Assembly (NCBI RefSeq): GCF_004022265.1
Contig: NZ_SAVB01000001.1
Coordinates: 186,001 to 250,000 of the forward strand
Source: Paenirhodobacter ferrireducens
Lineage (GTDB): Bacteria > Pseudomonadota > Alphaproteobacteria > Rhodobacterales > Rhodobacteraceae
DNA: 64,000 nucleotides
Direction of reading: 5' to 3'
Part shown: one piece after another, positions 52,714 to 61,280 of the stretch
Position numbering within the stretch: the first letter of the stretch is position 1
Layout: each line of letters starts with the position of its first letter
Notes under the pieces: model-generated
What the model was told of the DNA's origin: nothing
Seen by the model: only the letters and a program-made list of their open reading frames with translations
Database searches by the model: none
Position numbers and translations under genes: made by a program

Positions 52714-53430
52714 ATGAAGAAGGTTCTTGGCCTTGTCGTGGTCGTCGCCGCGATTGCCGCAGGGGCGTGGTATTTTACCCGTTCGCCCGAAGGGCAGAAG
52801 GCTGCGACCGAGGCGGTGAACGACGCCAAGGATGCGGCTCAGGCCGTGACCGGGGCGGTCGAGTCGGGCGCTTCCGACAGCGCCACCGCCGCTCAGGATG
52901 CCGCGCAGACCGCGGCGCAGGCAGCGGCCGAGGCGACGAAGGCCGCCGGCGATGCCGCAACGGCCGCGACCGAGGCTGCGGGTGCTGCGGTCGACGCTGC
53001 GAAGGACGTGGCCACCGATGCCGCCACCCAGGCTGCCGGGGCGGCGTCTGACGCCGCCACCGCCGCCACCGAAGCCGCCAGCGCTGCTGCCGATGCCGCC
53101 AAGAATGCGGCTTCGGACGTGACCGGCGCGGCCGGCGATGCCGCCACCCAGGCGGCGCAGTCGGCCGCGGCGGCCAGCTCGGCTGCCGCGCAGGCGGTAA
53201 GCGATGCGGCAAACGCCGCGACCAATGCCGCCGCGGCCGGTGCCGGTGCCGATGCCTCGGCGCTGACCGTCGAGGGCTTCGATGCCGCCAAGGTCGGCGC
53301 GATGATCGACGCCTCGTCGCTCTCGGCCGAAACCAAGACCACGCTTAAGGCTGCGGTCGAGGCGGCGAAGACGAACCCCGCCCTCGTTGCGGCGACCGTC
53401 GCCCAGGTGAAGGTCGCGCTTGGCCTCTGA
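52714..53430 (+). CDS. alanine-rich repeat protein with N-terminal membrane anchor
   Basis: A 238-residue protein. Residues 1-22 (MKKVLGLVVVVAAIAAGAWYF) are an uncleaved anchor or signal. Residues about 30-170 repeat an 11-residue-like amphipathic pattern built from DAA, EAA and TAA units (e.g. AAQAAAEATKAAGDAATAA), as in LEA/apolipoprotein-type helices. Residues 185-238 (ALTVEGFDAAKVGAMIDAS) form a small helical domain. AAGGGAG precedes the ATG and a terminator follows the stop. Role unknown; a periplasmic spacer or desiccation-type protein is possible. Confidence 0.75.
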   Translation: MKKVLGLVVVVAAIAAGAWYFTRSPEGQKAATEAVNDAKDAAQAVTGAVESGASDSATAAQDAAQTAAQAAAEATKAAGDAATAATEAAGAAVDAAKDVATDAATQAAGAASDAATAATEAASAAADAAKNAASDVTGAAGDAATQAAQSAAAASSAAAQAVSDAANAATNAAAAGAGADASALTVEGFDAAKVGAMIDASSLSAETKTTLKAAVEAAKTNPALVAATVAQVKVALGL

Positions 53431-53456
53431 GGCCGCGACGCAGCCCGCAAAACCGA

Positions 53457-53484
53457 AACGCCGCCCCGAGGGGCGGCGTTTTTC
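53457..53484 (+). terminator. intrinsic terminator of the alanine-rich protein gene
   Basis: AACGCCGCCC and GGGCGGCGTT pair over 10 bp around CGAG, followed by TTTC, 27 bp past the stop. Confidence 0.88.
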
Positions 53485-53564
53485 ATTGGCGGAAGCCACA
53501 AGCCGGAATCGGACAGGCCGCGGGGGGACGCACCCGCGGCCTGTCGCGGACCGCCGGGCCGTGC

Positions 53565-54386
53565 TCAGATGCCGTCGCCGACGAAGGCTTTCTCGACGAC
53601 ATATTCGCGCGGCTCGGAATTCGCGCCCTCGCGCAGCCCGTAATGTTCGAGCACCGCCATCACGTCCTTGTTGAAGGCAAGGCTGCCGCAGACCATGGCG
53701 CGGTCATGCTCGGCATCCATCGGCGCGATGCCGAGATCCTCGAAGACCTTGCCGCTCATCAGGTTGTCGGTGATGCGGCCGCGGTGGTGGAACTCTTCGC
53801 GGGTGGCGGTGGGATAGTATTTCAGCTTGTCGCCGACGAGCTCGCCGATCAGCGGGTCGTCCTTCAGGCTTTCGACCAGCTCCTTGCCATATTCGAGTTC
53901 GGCGACGGTGCGGCAGGTGTGCATCATCACCACTTCCTCGAACTTCTCGTAGGTCTCGGGCTCGCGCATCAGCGAGGCGAAGGGCGCGATGCCGGTGCCG
54001 GTGGCGAGGAACCACACCCGCTTGCCCGGAAGCAGCGCGTCGATCACCAGCGTGCCGACGGGCTTCGGGCGCAAGATAATCTCGTCGCCCACCCCGATGT
54101 GCTGCAGCTTCGAGGTCAGCGGGCCGTCCGGCACCTTGATCGAGTAGAATTCAAGCTCCTCGTCCCAGGCCGGCGAGGCGATCGAATAGGCGCGCAGCAG
54201 CGGTTTGCCGTTGTCGCCCATCAGCCCGATCATCACGAATTCGCCCGAGCGGAAGCGCAGCGACTGCGGCCGCGTCACGCGGAAGGAGAACAGCCGGTCG
54301 GTCCAGTGCTTCACGTCGGTCACGGTCTGGGCGTCGGGCAGGTGCTTCACGGGCGGAATCGTCGCAGTCTGGGTCACGTCTGGCAT
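53565..54386 (-). CDS. fpr: ferredoxin--NADP reductase
   Basis: A 273-residue FAD flavoprotein. FAD-binding: LLRAYSIASPAWDEELEFYS; NADP-binding: VWFLATGTGIAPFASLMREP; C-terminal AMVCGSLAFNKDVMAVLEHY and YVVEKAFVG, with the ending typical of the bacterial Fpr subclass. It shuttles electrons between NADPH and ferredoxin or flavodoxin. It follows the sulfur cluster on the same strand after 131 bp, so it may feed sulfite reductase; that is inference. Confidence 0.93.
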   Translation of the reverse strand: MPDVTQTATIPPVKHLPDAQTVTDVKHWTDRLFSFRVTRPQSLRFRSGEFVMIGLMGDNGKPLLRAYSIASPAWDEELEFYSIKVPDGPLTSKLQHIGVGDEIILRPKPVGTLVIDALLPGKRVWFLATGTGIAPFASLMREPETYEKFEEVVMMHTCRTVAELEYGKELVESLKDDPLIGELVGDKLKYYPTATREEFHHRGRITDNLMSGKVFEDLGIAPMDAEHDRAMVCGSLAFNKDVMAVLEHYGLREGANSEPREYVVEKAFVGDGI

Positions 54387-54517
54387 CTCGTTCGGTTGGG
54401 CCCGGGGAGGAGGACCCGGGGCGCGAAAAACATGAACCGCAGATATCTCAATCCTCTGCGGCCGGCCTTGATCTAAGGCAAATTGCCGGGCTGCGGCGAT
54501 CTGTCAACCCGCGCGGG

Positions 54518-54889
54518 TCAGCGCTGCAGCCGGGCGCGGTAATCATGCGCGCGCCAGTCGGCCCGGGCAAGCCATTGTTCCGCGCCCTGACGTTCGGCCA
54601 GCGTCTCGGAGATTTCCACCTCGTCAAAGCCCGAGCGGCGCGCCATCGCATATTGGTCGGCGATCACGTGGCCCGCCGCGCGCAGCCGCCCGGTATAGCC
54701 CGCCGCCCGCAGCCGCCGCGCCAGCGTGAAGCCGCGCCCGTCGGCAAAGGACGGGAAGGCGATACGCACGAGCGCCGCGCCCGAGGCACGCTGGATCAGC
54801 TCCTCGGACGGGGTGTCGGGGGCGATCTCGACTGCCTCGCCGGTGAAGTCATCGGCATGGAAGCCGTCGTCGCGCACGATCACGCTCAT
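54518..54889 (-). CDS. DUF934 protein of the sulfite-reduction operon
   Basis: A 123-residue protein: VRIAFPSFADGRGFTLARRL then AAGYTGRLRAAGHVIADQYA and MARRSGFDEVEI, the hallmark segments of DUF934, which is regularly next to sulfite reductase. Its ATG overlaps the cysH stop by 4 bp. Function is not established; a role in sulfite reductase assembly or electron transfer is suggested only by context. Confidence 0.88.
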   Translation of the reverse strand: MSVIVRDDGFHADDFTGEAVEIAPDTPSEELIQRASGAALVRIAFPSFADGRGFTLARRLRAAGYTGRLRAAGHVIADQYAMARRSGFDEVEISETLAERQGAEQWLARADWRAHDYRARLQR

Positions 54890-55659
54890 GCAACTTTCTC
54901 CTTGTTGTCGGGCTCTTGCATGCCATTCTTGACGCGCACGGCCTTGCCGCCGATGAAATGGATGCCGCATTCCGTCTTTTGCGAACCGCGCCAGCGGCCC
55001 GCCCGCGGATCCTCGCCCGGGGCGACCTTCGAGGTGCAGGGCGCGCAGCCGATCGAGGGATAGCCCTGTGCCACCAGCGGGTGCCGCGGCAGCCGGTTCT
55101 GCACCATGTATTCCTCGAGATCCTCGCGGCCCCAATGCGCAAGCGGGTTGATCTTCATCCGCGTGGGGGTCTCGACCTCGAAGAAATCGATCGTCGCCCG
55201 GGTCGCGGCCTGAAAGCGCTTGCGGCCGGTAATCCAGGCATCGAACCCCGACAGTGCCTTTTCAAGAGGCACCGTCTTGCGCAGCGCGCAGCAGGCGTCG
55301 GTGTTGAACTGGTGCAGCGTGTTGTCCGGGTCCTCGAGATCGAGCATCGCCTGCGCGGCGGTGATCGTGCGCACGTCGGTCAGGCCAAGCTGGCGCGAGA
55401 CCTCGCGCTGATAGTCGAGCGTCTCGCGAAACAGCATCAGCGTGTCGACGAAGATCACCGGCGTGCCCGGGGCGATCAGCGAGACCATGTGCAGAAGCAC
55501 CACCGATTCCGCTCCGAAGGAGCTGACCAGTGCCACCTCCCCGGTGTCGGGGTCCTTCAGCGCCTTCTCCATGACCGCGACCGCCGCGTGGTGGCGATAG
55601 CGGTCATTGAGGGCGGCGACCCGTGTCGCGATGTCAGGCAGCATCTCGTGCCTCGCCAT
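54886..55659 (-). CDS. cysH: adenylyl-sulfate reductase, thioredoxin-dependent
   Basis: A 257-residue CysH. VALVSSFGAESVVLLHMV, then TGRKRFQAATRA in the substrate site. Two cysteine pairs, CCALRK and GCAPCT, mark the [4Fe-4S]-bearing APS-reducing type rather than the PAPS-only enzyme; ECGIHF holds the catalytic Cys. ATG 55659 is 6 bp after AAGGAGG and gives a 26-bp overlap with cysI; an ATG at 55644 is the alternative. Reduces APS to sulfite for cysteine synthesis. Confidence 0.92.
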   Translation of the reverse strand: MARHEMLPDIATRVAALNDRYRHHAAVAVMEKALKDPDTGEVALVSSFGAESVVLLHMVSLIAPGTPVIFVDTLMLFRETLDYQREVSRQLGLTDVRTITAAQAMLDLEDPDNTLHQFNTDACCALRKTVPLEKALSGFDAWITGRKRFQAATRATIDFFEVETPTRMKINPLAHWGREDLEEYMVQNRLPRHPLVAQGYPSIGCAPCTSKVAPGEDPRAGRWRGSQKTECGIHFIGGKAVRVKNGMQEPDNKEKVA

Positions 55660-57295
55660 AAAGCGCCTCCTTGAACGGCGCGGGGCCGAGGCGGCGGAAC
55701 GCCTCGATGAAGCTTTCGGCGCGGTCGGCCCGCAGCGCCAGATAGGCGCGCAGGATCCGCTCGATCGCCGGAACGACCTCGTCATAGGCAAAGCCGGGGC
55801 CTGCCCGCTCGCCGATCGTGGTCGCGGGGCCGGCGTCGCCGCCGAGGGTGATCTGGTAGTTCTCCACCCCGGCGCGGTCGAGGCCGAGAATGCCGATATG
55901 GCCGACGTGGTGATGGCCGCAGGCGTTGATGCAGCCCGAGATCTTGATCTTCAGCGCACCGATTTCCTCTTCGAGGCCGATCTTGCGGAAATGCGTGGCG
56001 AGCTCCTGCGCGACCGGGATCGAGCGGGCGGTGGCCAGCGCGCAGTAATCCATGCCGGGGCAGGCGATGATGTCGGACAGCAGCCCGACATTCGCCGTGG
56101 CGAGCCCGGCGCGCAGCAGCTGCGCATGGACCGCCGGCAGGTCGGCCTTGCGCAGATGCGGCAGCACGACGTTCTGCTCGTGGCTGATGCGCAGCTCGCC
56201 ATAGCCATAGCGCTCGGCGATCTCGGCCAGAACCCGCATCTGCTCGGCCGAGGCGTCGCCGGGGGTCTCGCCATGCGCCTTCAGCGAGACGGTGACGATC
56301 GCATGATCGGCGCGGCGATGCGCGGTCAGGTTCTGGCTCGCCCAGGACCGGAACAGGGGGTCGACCTCGAGCGCACGCTCGTAGAACTCGACGGGCGCTG
56401 CCTCGAAGTCGGGCAGGGCGAACTGCGCCTCGATCTCGCGCAGCATCGCCTGATCGACGCCTTCGAAGCTCGGCCGGATCCGGGCGAATTCCTCTTCGGT
56501 CGCGGCGCGGAAGGCGTCGATGCCGTTCTCGAAGACGGTGATCTTGATCCGCGCCTTGTACTTGTTGTCGCGCCGGCCCATCAGGTTGTAGGTCGAGACG
56601 ATTGCCTCGAGATAGGGCAGCAGGTCAGCCTTCGGCAGGAAAGCGCGCAGCTCCTGGCCCACCATCGGCGTGCGGCCGAGACCGCCACCGACGAAGACGC
56701 GAAAGCCCGTCTCGCCATCCTTCTCGACGATCTGCAGCCCGACGTCATGGGCCCGGATCACCGCGCGGTCATCGGCCGAGCCGGTGATCGCGATCTTGAA
56801 CTTGCGCGGCAGGAACTGGAATTCGGCATGGTCGGTCGACCATTGCCGGATCAGCTCGGCCACCGGGCGCGGATCGGCGATCTCGTCGGCGGCGGCACCG
56901 GCGAAGGCGTCGGTCGTGACGTTGCGGATGGTGTTGCCCGAGGTCTGGATCGCGTGCATCTGCACATCGGCGAGCGCGTCGATGATGTCGGGCACGTCGG
57001 TCAGCTTCGGCCAGTTGAACTGGATGTTCTGGCGCGTGGTGAAATGGCCATAGCCTTTGTCCCAGGTCTCGGCGATATGGGCGAGCTGGCGCATCTGGTC
57101 GGCGCGCAGCGTGCCATAGGGAATGGCGACGCGCAGCATGTAGGCATGCAGCTGCAGGTAGAGCCCGTTCATCAGCCGCAGCGGACGGAACTCGTCCTCG
57201 GTCAGCGCACCCGAAAGGCGTCGCTCGACCTGGCCGCGGAACTGCGCGGCGCGTTCGCGCACGAAGGCTTCGTCGAAGTCGGAATACTTATACAT
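55634..57295 (-). CDS. cysI: nitrite/sulfite reductase (siroheme, [4Fe-4S])
   Basis: A 553-residue hemoprotein. N-terminal ferredoxin-like repeat: RLMNGLYLQLHAYMLRVAIP and HFTTRQNIQFNWPKL; central QTSGNTIRNVTTDAFAGAA. The siroheme/Fe-S cysteines are in CPGMDYCALATARS and ISGCINACGHHHVGHIG. Given cysH next to it, sulfite reduction to sulfide is the likely task. ATG 57295 follows AGGAGG and overlaps DUF2849 by 8 bp. No siroheme synthase gene lies in the window. Confidence 0.94.
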   Translation of the reverse strand: MYKYSDFDEAFVRERAAQFRGQVERRLSGALTEDEFRPLRLMNGLYLQLHAYMLRVAIPYGTLRADQMRQLAHIAETWDKGYGHFTTRQNIQFNWPKLTDVPDIIDALADVQMHAIQTSGNTIRNVTTDAFAGAAADEIADPRPVAELIRQWSTDHAEFQFLPRKFKIAITGSADDRAVIRAHDVGLQIVEKDGETGFRVFVGGGLGRTPMVGQELRAFLPKADLLPYLEAIVSTYNLMGRRDNKYKARIKITVFENGIDAFRAATEEEFARIRPSFEGVDQAMLREIEAQFALPDFEAAPVEFYERALEVDPLFRSWASQNLTAHRRADHAIVTVSLKAHGETPGDASAEQMRVLAEIAERYGYGELRISHEQNVVLPHLRKADLPAVHAQLLRAGLATANVGLLSDIIACPGMDYCALATARSIPVAQELATHFRKIGLEEEIGALKIKISGCINACGHHHVGHIGILGLDRAGVENYQITLGGDAGPATTIGERAGPGFAYDEVVPAIERILRAYLALRADRAESFIEAFRRLGPAPFKEALYGEARDAA

Positions 57296-57593
57296 GGGCC
57301 GCCTCCTGCTTGCCGTGCGGATAGTTCGAGGGGCCGCGGGTGCGGAACACCTCGCGGAAATGGACGGGTTCGGGGCCGTTCGCCCCGGCGCGGGCCTCGG
57401 CCAGATAGGGGCCGACGACGACACCGGGCTGGCCGAGCGCCGCCAGCAGCCGCAGCTCGCCATGCGCCTCGTCCTCGATCAGCTCGGCCTCGGCATGGTC
57501 GCGCGTCCAGCTGCCTGCCGCGGTCATGTAGACCACGTCGCCCATGCGCAGATCATTGGCGGTGACGACTTTCGGGGTGAACTTGCGGCTCAT
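57288..57593 (-). CDS. DUF2849 protein
   Basis: A 101-residue protein: KVVTANDLRMGDVVYMTAAG, WTRDHAEAELIEDEAHGELR and VVVGPYLAEA. These fit DUF2849, a small family usually found just before sulfite reductase. It heads the operon and overlaps cysI by 8 bp. Function unknown. Confidence 0.85.
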   Translation of the reverse strand: MSRKFTPKVVTANDLRMGDVVYMTAAGSWTRDHAEAELIEDEAHGELRLLAALGQPGVVVGPYLAEARAGANGPEPVHFREVFRTRGPSNYPHGKQEAAHV

Positions 57594-57613
57594 GGCGGCC
57601 TCCGGGGACGTGT

Positions 57614-57642
57614 TTTCCTGTCTGGAATATAGGAAATTTTCC
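57614..57642. promoter_or_regulatory. candidate operator between the cys operon and the Lrp gene
   Basis: TTTCCT (57614-57619) and AGGAAA (57631-57636) form a perfect inverted repeat with 11 bp between, and GGAAA-T-TTTCC (57632-57642) adds an overlapping dyad, giving three half-sites. It is 21 bp upstream of the DUF2849 start. Lrp/AsnC regulators bind such phased half-sites, so control by the divergent Lrp protein is inferred. Confidence 0.5.
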
Positions 57643-57735
57643 CGGTATCCTGCCAGTCACCCGCGCAGATAAGGACACCTGTTCCGCATCCTGCGCCGCG
57701 GGGCATCAATTTCCCGACCGAAGGAGAAAAGCGGA

Positions 57736-58197
57736 ATGGCTGTCCGGATCGACGAGATGGATCGGAAAATCCTCTCCCAGCTGCAGGAGGACGCAAGCCA
57801 GTCGCTCGACGAGATCGCGCGCAAGGTCGGCTCCTCGAAGACGCCGGTGTGGAACCGGATTCGGCGGATGAAGGAGCAGGGCGTGATCGGCCGGCAGACG
57901 GTGATCCTCGACCCCGAGGCGCTCGGCCTCGAGGCCTGCTTCTTCGTGCTGATCCGCACCTCGGAGCACGAGGCGGAGTGGCAGCAGAAATTCCTGCGCA
58001 CCCTGCGCGAGCGCCCCGAGGTGCTCGAGGCGCACCGGCTGGCGGGCGACATCGATTACATCCTGAAGGTGCGGGTGCAGAACGCGCGCGCCTATGACGC
58101 CTTCTATCAGGCGCTGATCTCCGAGGTGAAGATCTACAATGTCACCGCGCTGCTGAGCATGGAAGAGATCAAGTCGACGACGTTGCTGCCGCTGTGA
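57736..58197 (+). CDS. Lrp/AsnC-family regulator
   Basis: A 153-residue regulator. HTH: RIDEMDRKILSQLQEDASQS then LDEIARKVGSSKTPVWNRIR; ligand-binding RAM domain about residues 65-150 with RLAGDIDYILKVRVQNARAY and a terminal KSTTLLPL. AAGGAG precedes the ATG. It diverges from the sulfite-reduction operon over 142 bp containing a candidate operator, so it probably senses an amino acid, such as cysteine, and controls that operon. Confidence 0.9.
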   Translation: MAVRIDEMDRKILSQLQEDASQSLDEIARKVGSSKTPVWNRIRRMKEQGVIGRQTVILDPEALGLEACFFVLIRTSEHEAEWQQKFLRTLRERPEVLEAHRLAGDIDYILKVRVQNARAYDAFYQALISEVKIYNVTALLSMEEIKSTTLLPL

Positions 58198-58333
58198 GCG
58201 CGACAGGGGCGCGGGCTTGCCCCCGAGAGAGTGGCCGCAACCGGAGGAGGACGCCCCTTCGCGCTTTCTCCTTGCCTGAAATACCTCGGGGGTGAATTGG
58301 CGCAGCCAAGAGGGGGCAGCGCCCCCTTCCTTT
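58198..58333. repeat. intergenic repeat, half copy E, with terminal hairpin
   Basis: Bases 58266-58293 match the family right arm (CTCCTTGCCTGAAATACCTC then GGGGGTG). AGGGGGC (58310-58316) pairs with GCCCCCT (58320-58326) and is followed by TCCTTTTC, a likely terminator for the Lrp gene. It fills the gap between the convergent Lrp and tpiA genes. Confidence 0.6.
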
Positions 58334-59080
58334 TCAGGCCTCGTCGAGGGCGGCGAGGATCGCGCCGAAATCCGCGGCCTTCAGGCTGGCCCCGCCAACG
58401 AGCGCGCCATCGACGTTCGAGGTCGCGAAGATCTCCTTCGCGTTCGAGGGCTTGACCGAGCCGCCGTAGAGCAGGCGGATCTTGCCGGCCTCGGCGGCGC
58501 CGAAGCGGCCGGAAAGCTCCGAGCGCATGAAATCATGCACCTCGGCGATCTGTTCGAGTGTCGGGGTGCGGCCGGTGCCGATTGCCCAGACCGGCTCGTA
58601 GGCGATCACCGTATTCGCGCCGGTGGCGCCGTCGGGGGTCGAATCGTAAAGCTGCCGGCCGATCACCTCGAGCGTCGATCCCGCGTCGCGTTCGGCCTCG
58701 GTCTCGCCGACGCAGATCACCGCGACCAGATCCGCCTCGCGCGCGGTTGCGGCCTTGGCGCGCACCATCGCATTCGTCTCGGCGTGATCGGCGCGGCGCT
58801 CGGAATGGCCGAGGATGACATGGCTCGCGCCCGCGTCCTTCAGCATCGCGGCGGCGATGTCGCCGGTATGCGCGCCCGCGGCCTTCATGTGGCAATCCTG
58901 CCCGCCGACCGCGATGCGGCCCACAGCGAGTGCCGCCATCTGCCCGACCAGCGTCGCGGGCGGGCACAGCAGCACCTCGGAGCGCGGCGTCGGATGGGCC
59001 GCGATCAGCGCCTCGACCTCGGCGAGGCTCGCCGTGACGCCGTTCATCTTCCAGTTGCCTGCCGCGAGTTTTCTGCGCAT
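58334..59080 (-). CDS. tpiA: triosephosphate isomerase
   Basis: A 248-residue TIM barrel. AAGNWKMNG carries the substrate Lys, [16 protein letters not shown] the catalytic His95-type residue, and [18 protein letters not shown] the catalytic Glu; [18 protein letters not shown] and [15 protein letters not shown] are the phosphate loops. ATG 59080 follows GGAGGGG; an ATG four codons earlier is less likely. Length is normal. Confidence 0.96.
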   Translation of the reverse strand: MRRKLAAGNWKMNGVTASLAEVEALIAAHPTPRSEVLLCPPATLVGQMAALAVGRIAVGGQDCHMKAAGAHTGDIAAAMLKDAGASHVILGHSERRADHAETNAMVRAKAATAREADLVAVICVGETEAERDAGSTLEVIGRQLYDSTPDGATGANTVIAYEPVWAIGTGRTPTLEQIAEVHDFMRSELSGRFGAAEAGKIRLLYGGSVKPSNAKEIFATSNVDGALVGGASLKAADFGAILAALDEA

Positions 59081-59177
59081 CCGCCCCTCCATGTTTGCGC
59101 CAGATTAGGGCAGGGGCCGGGACTGGGGAAGGCGCAAAGCGCCGCGCCCGCGGATGATAACGCCAACAGTCGGAACG

Positions 59178-59537
59178 TCAGTCGGCGTCCGCCTCGCGGA
59201 ACTTGATCGACTCGCCGCAGCCGCAGGTCTCGACCACATTCGGGTTGCGGAACTTGAAGCCCGATTCCAGCAGGCCGGTCTCGTAGTCGATCTCGGTGCC
59301 GATCATGAACATCTGCGCCATCGGCGCGATCAGCACGCGGGCAGAGCCGTCCTCGACCACGATGTCCATCGGGCCGGCCTCCTGCGCGATCTCCATGGTG
59401 TATTCCATGCCGGCGCAGCCGCCCTTCTTCACCCCGATGCGAAAGCCTGCGGCCTGTTCACGCTCCATCAGCCGGGCGATCTGCGCGGCGGCGGCAGGGG
59501 TGAGGGTGACGGGCGGTTTTCCGGGAATGGCGAACAT
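59178..59537 (-). CDS. A-type iron-sulfur cluster carrier (HesB/IscA family)
   Basis: A 119-residue A-type carrier. The three conserved cysteines are in KKGGCAGMEYTMEI and ETCGCGESI; AAAAQIARLMEREQ opens the domain. It would accept or deliver [Fe-S] clusters. Which subgroup (IscA, SufA, ErpA) cannot be fixed by eye. Same strand as the SufT-like gene two genes upstream. Confidence 0.9.
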   Translation of the reverse strand: MFAIPGKPPVTLTPAAAAQIARLMEREQAAGFRIGVKKGGCAGMEYTMEIAQEAGPMDIVVEDGSARVLIAPMAQMFMIGTEIDYETGLLESGFKFRNPNVVETCGCGESIKFREADAD

Positions 59538-59573
59538 CGGGACGGCTCCTGTGATGGGCCCAAGATAGGGCGC

Positions 59574-59600
59574 GCGGGGCGGGCGGACAACCCGCCCCGC
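59574..59600 (-). terminator. strong hairpin after the old yellow enzyme gene
   Basis: GCGGGGCGGG and CCCGCCCCGC pair over 10 bp around a 7-base loop, 10 bp past the stop; no T-run follows, so termination is uncertain. Confidence 0.4.
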
Positions 59601-59609
59601 GGCGGTGGA

Positions 59610-60683
59610 TCAGCCGAGGGCGGGATAGTCGGTGTAGCCCTCCGCGCCGCCGCCATAGAGCAGGGCCGGGCGCAGCGGGTTCAGCGGTGCGTCGGCAGCC
59701 AGCCGGGCGGGCAGGTCGGGGTTGGCGATGAAGGGCCGGCCGAAGGCCACGGCATAGGCCGTGCCCGAGGCGACGGCGGCGAGTGCCGTTGCCCGCGTAT
59801 AGCCGTTGTTCGCGATATAGGGGGCGGTCAGGGCAGCGCGGAAGGCGGCCAGCTCGGCCTCGGGGTAATCGCGCGGCCCGCCGGTCTGGCCCTCGACGAC
59901 ATGGACGAAGGCGAGCGGATGGGCGTTCAGCACCTCGGCCACCGCGGCGAAGAGCGCCGGCGTGTCGCTGTCGAGGCCGACATTGTTCGCATTCGACCAG
60001 GGCGAGAGCCGGATGCCGGTGCGGCCGGCGCCGAGCACGCCCACCACCGCCTCGAGCACGCCCGCGAGGAAGCGCACACGGTTCGCGATCGGCCCGCCCC
60101 AGTCGTCGGTGCGATGGTTCGAGGTGTCGCGCAGGAACTGGTCGATCAGATAGCCGTTCGCGGCGTGGATCTCGACCCCGTCAAAGCCCGCCTCGTCGGC
60201 GCAGCGCGCGGCATGGGCGTATTCGGCGAAGATCGCGGGGATCTCGTCGGCCTCGAGGGCGCGCGGCGTCACCGTCTCGACGAAGCCGGTGCCGTCGAAG
60301 GTCTTGGAATGGGCCGAGAGCGCCGAGGGCGCGACGGGCAGGGCGCCGTTCAGCAGCGAGGGATGCGAGATCCGGCCGACATGCCACAGCTGCGCGACGA
60401 TCTTGCCGCCCGCGGCATGCACCGCATCGGTGACCTTGCGCCAGCCGTCGACCTGTTCGGGGGAATAGATGCCCGGCGTCCAGGCATAGCCCTGACCCAT
60501 CGGCGAGATCTGCGTGCCCTCGGAGACGATCAGCCCGGCGCTGGCGCGCTGGCGGTAATACTCGACGGTGAGCTCGGTCGGCACCAGATCCGGCGCACGG
60601 TTGCGGGTGAGCGGCGCCATCACCAGGCGATTGGCGATCTCGATCTGGCCAAGCTGGCCCGGCGAAAACAGTGTGTCGGTCAT
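59610..60683 (-). CDS. old yellow enzyme-family alkene reductase
   Basis: A 357-residue FMN barrel. Start: SPGQLGQIEIANRLVMAPLT then RNRAPDLVPTEL. Active-site region GVEIHAANGYLIDQFL and SNHRTDDWGGPIANRVRF are typical; phosphate-binding NPDLPARLAADAPLN lies near the end. It reduces activated C=C bonds or nitro groups with NAD(P)H. It is placed between two Fe-S assembly genes without an obvious link. Confidence 0.9.
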   Translation of the reverse strand: MTDTLFSPGQLGQIEIANRLVMAPLTRNRAPDLVPTELTVEYYRQRASAGLIVSEGTQISPMGQGYAWTPGIYSPEQVDGWRKVTDAVHAAGGKIVAQLWHVGRISHPSLLNGALPVAPSALSAHSKTFDGTGFVETVTPRALEADEIPAIFAEYAHAARCADEAGFDGVEIHAANGYLIDQFLRDTSNHRTDDWGGPIANRVRFLAGVLEAVVGVLGAGRTGIRLSPWSNANNVGLDSDTPALFAAVAEVLNAHPLAFVHVVEGQTGGPRDYPEAELAAFRAALTAPYIANNGYTRATALAAVASGTAYAVAFGRPFIANPDLPARLAADAPLNPLRPALLYGGGAEGYTDYPALG

Positions 60684-60809
60684 CGGAAAGACTGTCCCTT
60701 GTGCGGCGCGACCTGCGCGCCAGAGTGAACGAATGAGTTCAATTTTGGCGCGCGCGGCGCGGCCGACAAGGGGGAGGCGCGGAATTTCTGCCCCGATTTC
60801 TGCCCCGGC

Positions 60810-61175
60810 TCACATGAAGCCGAGTTCGAGCCGTGCCTCGTCCGACATCATGTCCATGCCCCATTGCGGCTGGAAGGTCATCTCGACATTCACCGCCTGC
60901 ACGCCCGGCACCGACTCGACCGCGTTCTGCACCCATTCGGGCATCTCGCCCGCCACTGGGCAGCCCGGCGCGGTCAGGGTCATCACGATCTCGACCTCGT
61001 TCGCGTCGTTGATCTCGATCGTGTAGACGAGGCCCAGATCGTAGATATTCACAGGGATTTCAGGGTCGAAGACCGTGCGGCAGGCCTCCACCACGGCGTC
61101 GAACAGCGGATGGTCGGTGGTCGAGGGCTTGATCAGCGGCGTGCCCTCGAGGGGCGTCTGGTCTTCGATGGTCAT
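60810..61175 (-). CDS. SUF-system Fe-S assembly protein (MIP18/SufT-like)
   Basis: A 121-residue DUF59 protein: VVEACRTVFDPEIPVNIYDL then GLVYTIEIND and MTLTAPGCPVAGEMPEWVQ with the conserved Cys. Length and start fit SufT-like Fe-S maturation factors. It diverges from prfA over 105 bp. Confidence 0.9.
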   Translation of the reverse strand: MTIEDQTPLEGTPLIKPSTTDHPLFDAVVEACRTVFDPEIPVNIYDLGLVYTIEINDANEVEIVMTLTAPGCPVAGEMPEWVQNAVESVPGVQAVNVEMTFQPQWGMDMMSDEARLELGFM

Positions 61176-61280
61176 GGCAAACCCGCATCTGCGAAAGTCG
61201 AGCGTTTATATAGGGAATGCCCGGCAAAGGTAAAGAGCGCGGGGCTTGACCCGGAGAGATGAAAACGTCACATCCGCGGC

